From assembly GCA_001630475.1 (NCBI GenBank), contig KV419434.1, forward strand, positions 51,528 through 115,527: a stretch of 64,000 nt of DNA, read 5' to 3'. A program made the position numbers and the translations under genes. The DNA comes from Sistotremastrum niveocremeum HHB9708 (Eukaryota; Basidiomycota; Agaricomycetes; Sistotremastrales; Sistotremastraceae). Under the pieces are notes generated by a model that searched no databases, was not told the origin of the DNA, and saw nothing but the letters and a program-made list of their open reading frames with translations. Below are positions 55,971-64,000 of the stretch, one piece after another; position 1 is the first letter of the stretch, and each line of letters starts with the position of its first letter.

Positions 55971-56976
55971 ATGGGTGACTCTTGGAAAGACGGCATTTTG
56001 CTCAAGGTTCATTCACATTTGGTGTTCCGCGCGTTCTCATTGCTAACTTCTGCTACTCGGTTTGCAATAGGTCGTCAACGTGATCGTATATATCGTTTTC
56101 CTAGGCTCAAACGTGTACTCCGTTGCTGGCCCTGAAGATATCTACCGCTCAGGCAAAGAAACCTACTTCACGCCCGCCCCTTGGGCATTCGGCATCTGGA
56201 CCATCATCCATCTCCTGCTCTTGGGATATATCATTTACCAATTTTTCCCTGCCGGAAAACGTACCATCATCGACGGCATCTCATGGCGATTCCCCCTCCT
56301 CGCAGTCCTCACGGCGGTCTACGTGAACGTTTGGGTCCGACAACACTACATCGTTGCCTTCATCTTCTCTCTCCTCGTCAGCAGCACCGTGAGCCACATC
56401 TACTACATCGTCAAAAAGTATCACGCAGGCGAGAACCTCAATGATGAACGTACGTTCTCTCTCCTCCCCTATTCCTCGTGTGTGGGAAATTAACGAAAAA
56501 TGTTCAGTCTGGATTCATCTCCCCTTCTCGCTTTACCACGGCTTCACTACCGTCCTCGTTGTCCTCACAGCCTTCGAAGCGTTCGGTGTAAACGCCTACA
56601 CCCACCGCCCTGGCATCTGGACCAAAGTCTTCGTGTTCCTTGGCCTGTAAGCGCTTATTCGGCCTCATTGCATTCAAGCGGCACTCACCTATTCCCGTCC
56701 CCCTTTTTTGACAGGTTCTTCCTTGAGTCGACTTCAGTCGCATACGCGTTCTCGAGCGCAGAGGGTGATATCGCGGCATCAATCGCTATTGCCTGGTCCC
56801 TCTTCGCCATCTTCGAGCATCAGCGCAGCACCTTCATCCACTGGTCCGCACTTGCGTTCGCCATCCTTTCCCTCTTCTCTATCGTGAAGAGTCTTTACGG
56901 ATACTTCGTATTGAAGAGACGCAGCGGAGGCATCCTGCACGACGAGGAACGTGCACCCCTCATTGGTGGAAATTAA
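55971..56976 (+). CDS. Multi-pass membrane protein A, unknown family
   Basis: Exons 55971-56006, 56071-56449, 56508-56646 and 56715-56976 give 271 residues. The start is [12 protein letters not shown]. About seven hydrophobic segments follow ([114 protein letters not shown]). The tail ends [13 protein letters not shown]. The pattern [16 protein letters not shown] is reminiscent of the TspO/MBR membrane proteins (Pro-Trp-x-Phe...Ile-Trp), but overall length and segment number are larger; I do not assign a family. It is paired tail to tail with a paralogue at 57524-58613. Confidence 0.75.
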
Positions 56977-57523
56977 TCCATTCAATTCCCACGTGCCAAA
57001 TAATGTGTCATGATTGACGACCTTTTTCTTCACCTTTCTTGTACCTCATTCCTGACCCTATCCCATGAAAGCTTTTGTACCTTACTCAACGCTTATGAAT
57101 CCTCTTGATCTCGCTGTTTGACTATTAGTCTCATACTCTTTGTACGTCCTATTAGCTCTCAATTCCGAATCTGAACAATTGCATCACATCACCTGAATAA
57201 AACACATGACGATGAAATTCAATTGAGGTCGTTTCTAGTTAGCTCGTCTCAAACTGAATGGACAACTAACGTGGAATTGTGGATACTTTCAACGCGGTTG
57301 GACACGCAGCTGAGCGGTGCCGAAGAGGATGCTTTACGCGTGATGTCATGTATTCCATTTGCTGTAAGCGCCCAAACGGGAAATTGTATTTCCGTCCGCT
57401 ATGTACATCTCTCCTGACTCTGCTCCAAAATCACACATAAATTCGAGAGATTGAAAGAAATGGAAAGAGGGTAATATACACGGACAGTCCTAAACATTCA
57501 AAAGCGTGATTTACTCCCAATGA
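56977..57523. other. Convergent 3' region between the two membrane-protein genes
   Basis: About 550 bp with both 3' UTRs; the T-rich block at 57000-57150 suits polyadenylation. No gene. Confidence 0.4.
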
Positions 57524-58613
57524 TCAGTTATCAGCAATAAGCGGTGCACGCTCTTCATCATGTACAACTTTCGCGCTCCCGTACTTCGCTCCAAACCACC
57601 AAAGGAGCAGCTTCACCAGTATAATGATTGATGAGATGACGGCGAAAGTGAATGCGGACCAACGGATAAAAGAACCCGTCTGATGTTGAAAAATGGCGAA
57701 CAAGGTCAGCGTGGTGGGGAGAGAGATGATGATGTTGATTCCGATGGTTGGGAATGTGCCATCTGGGGCATGCCGAACAACGACAAAACTGGACACAGGT
57801 CAAATTGAATATAGTTAGCTTTATTGATGGCTGGAGAAAGGACTTACAGTGCTAGGAATACGAGCACCTTAGTCCAGATTCCAGCAGGCTCGGTGGCGGC
57901 GTCGACACCGAAAGCTTGGAACAACGTGAGAATATTGAGGATAATAATGAAACCACTGTAGAGCGCGATGGGGAGGTGAATCCACACTAGAATTGTAGGC
58001 CCGTCAACATGATCGTCGTCAGAAAACACCATAAAGACGAATGACTGACGTTTATCGTGGATGTTCTCTTCGATGATTTCTTCGGGTTCGTCTAGAGCGC
58101 CTTCAGGTAAATTTCCACCTTCAGCGTAAGCCTGACGAATGATTCCCAGTGTTTTTCGGAGAATAGCGATACTCGGGGATTTATTGATGGAAAATTCGAC
58201 CCAGCTCAGGTTGAGAGAAATAAGCACGGAGAATATGAAAGCGAAGATATAGTATTGTCGGAACCAGAGATTAATGAAAAAGGCATCCAGGAGGATGAGG
58301 AGAGGGAATGTCCATGATATACTGTCGAGGATGAGGGACTTTGCGCGGGGAAAGAGCTGATAGACGATGTAGCCTAAGAAGAGGATGTGGATGAGGGCGG
58401 GGATCGCGAAGATCCATGGGGAGGGAGTGAAGTAGGTTTCTTTTCCGAAATACACGGTTTCGAGTTTGAGGATGGTGTAGACGTCTAATACTAAGCAACC
58501 GAGATAGACGATGATATTCAAGAACTGGACAATCGAGTTGAGCCGACGAGACATATAGTACAGGGCTTGCGACATACCTTGAGGAATAACTTGTCCGTCC
58601 AAGAGGCACCCAT
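57524..58613 (-). CDS. Multi-pass membrane protein B, paralogue of A
   Basis: Exons 58613-58578, 58524-58050, 57986-57848 and 57788-57524 give 304 residues. First exon (36 nt, MGASWTDKLFLK) and third exon (139 nt) have the same length as in protein A, and the tail [12 protein letters not shown] is nearly identical. It differs by an inserted acidic loop of about 35 residues (SINKSPSIAILRKTLGII ... PEEIIEENI) before the third intron. Start set by homology to protein A; a longer unspliced frame upstream is misleading. The conserved tail EERAPLI contains a possible acidic dileucine-like sorting signal (E-E-R-A-P-L-I), which would suggest endosome or vacuole targeting; this is inference. Confidence 0.75.
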
Positions 58614-59314
58614 AGTCAAACTTTGAGAAGTGAAATTGAGGGATCATGGACTGAATTTCGAAGTTATATATGATTTGAGAAGATATTCAACCAGGAAGAC
58701 CATGGGAATGGTGCCTTGATTCGGGACCGATGAGGTGTCTGCTCATCTGCGGGATGAGATCAAGCCCGCTCAGTCTTATCCATATATTGCCAGCGTTCGA
58801 CACAAGTATTCCATATCGTTGTCGCCTTTCTCTTGTGTCGTTCGCAATATGGTCCCAATCCATTTTACGGTGGCAGAATGACGAACAGATGCATACGGGA
58901 TTTCAGAATTTGGATTTGTATTTCAGGTAGCGATGCTCCCCGATGCTCTTGCGTTTTGTGAAATAACATGGTGAGCCCATAGCGGCTTCCCTCATCACGA
59001 GATGACGACGGCAGTCGGAACTAGTCAGTCCAGGAGGACGAAGCCAATGAATCCGACGTGAGCCTGAGAACGGCAGGTTTCCTTTGCCGATGTCCAGGAA
59101 CGAGGTATGTAGGCATTCTGTGCGCATGGCACGGTACTATAGACTCACGAGAAACAACGTAGCTAGTGCCGGTCGTGTCAGCGCTCAGAATGTGTAACCG
59201 TGACCGTTGACCGTGACGTGTTTAGCTCGTCGGGAATATCCGAGACCCTTGTTCTCAGCCAGCGCGGTCGAGTCTCACCAGTCTCACCCCGATATCGTAA
59301 AAACCGCATTGAAG
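58614..59314. promoter_or_regulatory. Divergent region, membrane protein B / right-cluster F-box 1
   Basis: About 700 bp between divergent starts. The short tandem motif tgaccgt repeated near 59200 (accgtgaccgttgaccgtgac) is the only notable sequence. No gene. Confidence 0.4.
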
Positions 59315-60932
59315 ATGGGACACCTGAACGATTTGGCGGTGGAGATTGTTGTGATGATTATGATGAACGTTGGGATTCGCGACATAGTCCATTTCTCCCA
59401 GGTAAGAGTGATTTCGTCCGGCTGCACCGTTTGGTGGATCGTGGCTTAATTTCTTCCCAGACTTGTTCGCGATATCGTGAGCTCGTTATCAGCACGAAGG
59501 TGCTAAGGAGATCTCGAGAGTCTGACAAATTCGACATCCCGTTCGGGACCACTCTCGAGACCATCGACGGCGAAACACTTTTCAAGGCGGCTTTGGAAAC
59601 TCTGGCGTTTCAGAGTCGTCTTTCGTTTTCCGATCGCCTTGTACCTAGACGGTGGGAATTCATCCAATATGGTCAAAATACTCCAAGATCCCGCGTCCTC
59701 GCTATTTGCGACAACGTTCTCCTCTATTTCACCACGGATGGGCTGCATCTCGTGATTTTAACGCATCAAAACCAACAGAAGACGATCTCTGTCACAGAAT
59801 CAGAGACGTTCATCGGATATGCCGACATAACCAAGATTGGTAATTCGGTGATCCTTGCCTTCCTCGCGAGTAGTGAAAGCCCGAGTCGCCAGCTTCGCCT
59901 ACACGTCAAAGAAATATCCCTGGAGCAAGACACCTTTGGCAATCAAACAATGCGTATAAACAACATCATCCCCGGAATTTCGGAAAGCTTTTTCAAAGCG
60001 GAGCTCCTGCTCCGAGATGATCACGTTTGCGTTCTCGGGACCTGGGGCACGAATCACGGTGCATCCCGAGGTACTTTATTTTTTGTCTGCAATTGGCGCA
60101 AGAACAAAGCAAAATCTTCTGTTTTATGTGACTCCACGGAAACTGGTCGAACTTGGTCTACGGTAAGACGTTCTGCGATCATCCCTCGCTCAGAAATTCC
60201 TGAAAACAAAACTCAATGTAGTCTTTCCCGGCATGGGCCGACTTCATCCCGGACCGTAACTCTGTCATATTCCAACATAATACCATTTTTTTCGATGATC
60301 CGAAAATGATCATAACAGAAATAATGATGCCGGAAGATCAGGAAATGTATTCCTTGGATACTTCATCCATCCCCGAGCCAGGCAGGATGGCATTCAAATC
60401 CTCCTCGTTTGTCTGCTTCAACGACTATACTAAGTCGTACGAGTGGTTGTTATGTCCCCGGGTCGTCAGAATTGACGAGTCAGGGGATGCTGTTCTCGAT
60501 GTCTTCGCAAGAGAGCCCAGCGCCGATTCCGATAGCGATTCCGGCTCGGATGATTGCACAACGCCGGATGGAATCCCAGGGACAGTTCACAGATTCACAT
60601 TACGTTGCCCTCGATCACCCAGCCCCAAATCCGAGATCGAGGCTACCTCTATCGGTCTGAGTCCCAGTTCCGAACTTAGAAGTGAAACATCAGCTTTCGT
60701 CCATTTATACCCCGACCAACTGGTGGGGAACGGACATCTTAGCGTCGAAGGTCTTGTACTTCTAGCGCAAGAGCCTCATTCTCTATCCAAGCCGCGGTGG
60801 GTAAACATTAGTGTCCCGAAGGAAATCATCGACGAATACCGTTGGAGAGACATGGGAAAATTCTATTTTGATGTCGCTCGAGGGAGACTACTGATGATTT
60901 CTCGGGTTGGGATCTTTCGCGTTCAGTACTAA
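59315..60932 (+). CDS. F-box protein, copy 1 of right cluster
   Basis: Exons 59315-59401, 59461-60162 and 60222-60932 (1500 nt, 499 residues). The F-box spans the first intron: LNDLAVEIVVMIMMNVGIRDIVHFSQ joined to TCSRYRELVISTKVL. The rest is a beta-rich region without LRRs (LLYFTTDGLHLVILTHQNQQ, RQLRLHVKEISLEQ, DDHVCVLGTWGT, FFVCNWRKNKA), probably a propeller-like fold, followed by an acidic Ser/Asp run (SADSDSDSGSDD) and the C-terminal pattern FYFDVARGRLLMISRVGIFRVQY. Probably an SCF substrate adaptor. Tandem copies follow at 62005 and 63936. Confidence 0.78.
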
Positions 60933-61118
60933 TAAATGTAGAATTTCATCTGCATGTAATGATTGACGGTATACTCTCTCAAAATGTGATGTCCGAATAG
61001 CCATGATATCTTCCTTATCGTCCTGACCGTTAATGTAAACGCCGGGATCTTCCGAGTACTATTCCGAGCAGACGCGTCCACACAAGCGTCCACAGTGCGT
61101 GCGTGCGCCTCGAAGTTC

Positions 61119-61291
61119 ACTGAATTCATTCTCCTTCCCAGAGGTCGTACACTCGCTCGCTCCTATCGTTATTAATCCGAGGGCGAGAGGGCAATCGAGG
61201 GAGGACGGACTTAGCGGACGTAAAGCCGAACGAACAGGAGGAGCGAGTGTACAGACCTCTGGCAACAGAGAGGTTCCGATTCCGATCCGAG
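61119..61291. repeat. Left arm of a long inverted repeat, with internal terminal-repeat structure
   Basis: Inverted copy of 61815-61993, roughly 80 percent identical by eye. Its inner part (61139-61261) begins CAGAGGTCGTACACTCGCTC and ends with the near complement, so it looks like a miniature transposon of about 123 bp with CAGAGG termini, embedded in a larger inverted duplication. Flanks outside the inner element are also shared between the arms. Confidence 0.7.
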
Positions 61292-61814
61292 TTCGAAGCG
61301 CCCAAACTTCGTGACAGGCCGAGGGTCCTTGCGAGGTTCGTTGAATTATTCAAGGAAAACATACTCGTGATAGCATCAATGGTCTCGTAAGACATGGCAT
61401 AATGCAACCCAGTGTTGGACTTCTCAATCAACTATCTACACTTGGAGAAATCTGGATTGCATGACCAAAATAGAAAATCTTGACCTCAGAAAAGTCAACA
61501 ATGGTCGGAAAGAGTGCGCGACAACTTGGTATTCCTTCACTTGACATCAACGACAGTCGATTCCGAGTCAAACTAGAACCAAAGTGCTCACTGACAATGA
61601 GAGGAACCGGACTCTTCATGCGTTGGCATTCCAGCTGCAAAATATAAGTTCTCCAAGACTTCGAGATACATACTCTCCTGAACGTTTCTCTGTCCTTTTA
61701 TGACGATATATATAATGTTTTATTGTCTTTTTAAGAGGTTGTACAACGTGATCTAAGCATCGTCGAATATTTCTGGGGTTTCAGAGCTGCGTGACCGGAT
61801 GTGACAAATTGAAG

Positions 61815-61993
61815 CCGATCGGAATCGGAACCTCTCTGTTGCCAGAGGTCTGTACAGTCGCTCCTCCTGTTCGTTCGGTTCAACGCCCGTTATGTCCGCG
61901 CCCTCGATTTTGCCCTCGCTCTCCTTCGCCCTCGGATTAGTAACGATAGGAGCGAGCGACTGTACAACCTCTGGGAAGGAGAATGCACTGAAT
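61815..61993. repeat. Right arm of the inverted repeat, next to F-box copy 2 start
   Basis: Reverse-complement partner of 61119-61291; the inner element is 61844-61973 (CAGAGGTCTGTACAGTCGCTC ends). The arm includes ggaaggagaatgcactgaat, directly upstream of the ATG at 62005. Transcripts through the spacer could form a hairpin of about 170 bp. Confidence 0.7.
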
Positions 61994-62004
61994 TGCGAGT
62001 TCTA

Positions 62005-63604
62005 ATGGCACAATTCAATAATCTGGCGTTGGAGCTGGTCTTAGTGATCATGATGAATGTGGGTGTTGGAGAAATAGTAAGCTTCTCTCAGGTCAGAGTC
62101 CTTCCTAAGTGTTTTCTAGTAGTCCCTCACGTCTATCTGAGTCTAGACTTGTTCCCGGTATCGCCAACTCGTTATGAAAACAGAAATTCTCGGCAATGCT
62201 CGCGATTCCGACTTACTCGACCTTCCATTGGGGATTACTCTTCAAACTATCGATCCGGAAACGCTTTTCAATGTGGCTTTGGATGCTCTAGCTCTGCGAC
62301 ATCGTATCTCGTTCGCGGATCGGCTTGTTTCAAAGCGATCGGATTTCATGCAGTTTGATGAGAGTCGTCCAGATCCCACTCCCATTGCCATCTGTCACGA
62401 CGTTCTTCTCTTTCCCGCCTACGGACTGCAAGCATTGGAGCTTGTCATATTATCCGGCGGAGGCCACCAGAGGACGATCTCTGTCCCAACACCAATTCCC
62501 TGTTTCTTACATGCCGATATTGCAGTCATAGAGAATGCGGTGATTCTAGCCTTCCTGGTAGGAAGCGAGGGATCGTATCATCTGCACGTTAAAGAGATAT
62601 CGATGGACCAAGCCACATTCGGCACTCAAACAACACACGTAGAATGTATTGTTCCGGCTCTTGGAGATCTATACAAACTTCGGGTGCTCATTCGCGACGA
62701 TCACGCTTGCGTTCTTGGAACACAGCGGACCCAACCTGATGTGCGCCCAGACACGTCATTCTTTGCGTGCAACTGGCGCAAGAAGAAAGGAATATCTTCT
62801 TTGGCATATATTGCAAACACAATTGATCAGAGCTGGGATCTGGTAAGTTGTGATTGTTGCTTGCAAGGGATGGCTGAACGAACAGCGATTTAGTCGTACT
62901 CTGCGTGGGCTGATTTCAGTCCTATCGGGAACTCCGTCCTATTCCGCCATAATATCAGGCACCACCGCGATCCTCACATCTTGGTCACCGAATTATTGAT
63001 TCCGGATGATGAAGAGATGTATCCGTTGGATACCGTACCTGTCCCGGAGCCCACCAGGACTGCTATAAACCCTCACCCTTTTATCTGCCTGCATGAAGAC
63101 GATACGTCGTCTGTATGGTTGCCAGATGCCAGAGTCGTCAGAATGGATGACACAGGGAACATTGTTGTGGATGTCTTTGCTGACCATTCCACCGTGGACA
63201 GCGATAGCGATTCCGACTCTGAGGACTTCAGAGCACCGGGTGGTGTTCCAGGGACCGTTGAAAGATTCACAATCCGCGACTCAACATTGAAAGGCCTCGA
63301 ACCGGAGGTGAAAACGTCCCGCATAGCTGTGAAAGCGCTTCAGTCTGGTCTCGGCTCTAGGATGGAATCGATCCGATTATATCCTAATCGAGGACAGAGG
63401 AACAGGCATCGATCTACCAAGCCTCTGATGCTCCTAGCACAGGCGCCTCATTCTCTGTCCGAACCACGTTGGCTCGAAATGATCCTTCCGGATGGATTTG
63501 GCGAAGCCTACAGGTGGAGAGATATAGACTATTTTCACTTCGATGTTAGTCGAGGGAGGTTACTTATGCTTACTATGGAAGGAATCCTCCGTATTCAATA
63601 CTGA
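62005..63604 (+). CDS. F-box protein, copy 2 of right cluster
   Basis: Exons 62005-62091, 62147-62842 and 62894-63604 (1494 nt, 497 residues), intron positions identical to copy 1 and exon 1 exactly 87 nt in both. F-box: FNNLALELVLVIMMNVGVGEIVSFSQ joined to TCSRYRQLVMKTEIL. The body matches copy 1 throughout (LETIDGETLF versus LQTIDPETLF; RDDHACVLGTQRTQ; FFACNWRKKKG; TVDSDSDSDSED; the end FHFDVSRGRLLMLTMEGILRIQY). Intact frame, so likely functional and diverging from copy 1. Its promoter includes an inverted-repeat arm that copy 1 lacks. Confidence 0.78.
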
Positions 63605-63935
63605 CATTGATGACCCTGAGTCCGTGACCAGACTAGTACTGTATTGTAGTCTGAGACTTGTTCTTGGAGCGGCCGCACGACTTGCGAAGGGGTCGCATCA
63701 GGCCGTGGTCATTAGCATTTAGCTGTCGAGTCCTTTGTTCGGCAAGTTGCAATTGTTGTTGGGTTACAGTTTGGTTACAGTAAATTGTAGAGATAAACAC
63801 GGACAAATAAAGTTTATACTTCATCCCCTCTTCGCCCTTCAACTTGAACTGCAAGTCCTGGTCTCGAGCATTCACAACTTGCCTTAAGTGCCTTTGCATC
63901 AACCAGGTTCAATCACATTGGACTCTCAGCACACG
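63605..63935. other. Spacer between right-cluster F-box copies 2 and 3
   Basis: About 330 bp with a NotI-type gcggccgc near 63670; no gene or repeat recognised. It carries the promoter of copy 3. Confidence 0.35.
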
Positions 63936-64000
63936 ATGGGACAGCTCGATGATTTGGCGGTAGAGCTGGTCGTAATGATCATGAAGGAAGTGGGGATTAG
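63936..64000 (+). CDS. F-box protein, copy 3 of right cluster (5' end only, cut by window)
   Basis: The frame starting MGQLDDLAVELVVMIMKEVG matches the first exon of copies 1 and 2 (MGHLNDLAVEIVVMIMMNVG). The window ends inside exon 1. It shows that the tandem array continues to the right. Confidence 0.7.
   Translation, partial: MGQLDDLAVELVVMIMKEVGI

Larger units (their letters stand above)
60933..62004. other. Spacer between right-cluster F-box copies 1 and 2
   Basis: About 1.07 kb, dominated by two inverted arms (61119-61291 and 61815-61993; separate entries). Between the arms, 61420-61720 shows nothing recognisable. The right arm ends a few bases before the start codon of F-box copy 2, so it forms part of that gene's promoter. 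Confidence 0.45.

Noticed and set aside
57844-58647. Unspliced 267-residue start of membrane protein B
   Set aside because: Homology to protein A shows that the true start is MGASWTDKLFLK at 58613 in another frame, with a 53-nt intron after exon 1 and a 63-nt intron at 57987-58049.

Overview
This is a 64-kb stretch of a filamentous basidiomycete genome, most likely an Agaricomycete. The genes are dense and are broken by introns of about 50-65 bp with ordinary GT-AG borders. The gene families also fit this group: a DUF6535 protein, large LRR-type F-box proteins, bacterial-type (class I) sesquiterpene synthases, an arrestin-like family, a WW-MyTH4-RhoGAP protein and an Mtf2-like mitochondrial protein. 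The sequence alone does not give the species or order.

Left part (1-6.6 kb): three paralogous minus-strand F-box genes lie in tandem, and all three are interrupted by short non-autonomous DNA transposons. Two hAT-like elements keep 8-bp target duplications (812-1326 and 2210-2668). A third, partly outside the window, cuts F-box copy 1. A 287-bp element with 20-bp perfect terminal repeats sits in copy 2. A 104-bp near-perfect palindrome sits in copy 3.

Centre (7-37 kb): five arrestin-domain genes (7.3, 12.4, 28.1, 31.2 and 35.2 kb) are mixed with single-copy housekeeping-type genes: a DUF6535 membrane protein, a RING E3 ligase with a SUMO-interacting motif, a Rho GTPase-activating protein, an Mtf2-like protein, a GH27 alpha-galactosidase with about 17 exons, an HpcH/HpaI aldolase and two secreted proteins. 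Two of the arrestin genes (12.4 and 28.1 kb) are an inverted duplication that includes upstream sequence.

Right-centre (37-53 kb): a complete cytochrome P450, an intron-bearing tRNA-Pro(AGG), a GNAT acetyltransferase gene split by a 1.2-kb CACTA-type element that carries intron-containing foreign sequence, an F-box gene, a CECR5-like HAD hydrolase, a DMAC1-like small protein, a membrane dipeptidase (M19) with a 13-nt microexon, and a tandem pair of sesquiterpene synthases.

Right end (53-64 kb): a 3.2-kb gene-poor stretch, then a tail-to-tail pair of paralogous multi-pass membrane proteins with identical exon layout, then three tandem copies of a second, unrelated F-box family, the last cut by the window edge. 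The overall picture is of repeated local gene duplication (arrestins, two F-box families, terpene synthases, membrane proteins) combined with heavy miniature-transposon traffic. I see no prokaryotic-type system, no CRISPR array and no obvious secondary-metabolite operon beyond the terpene synthase pair.
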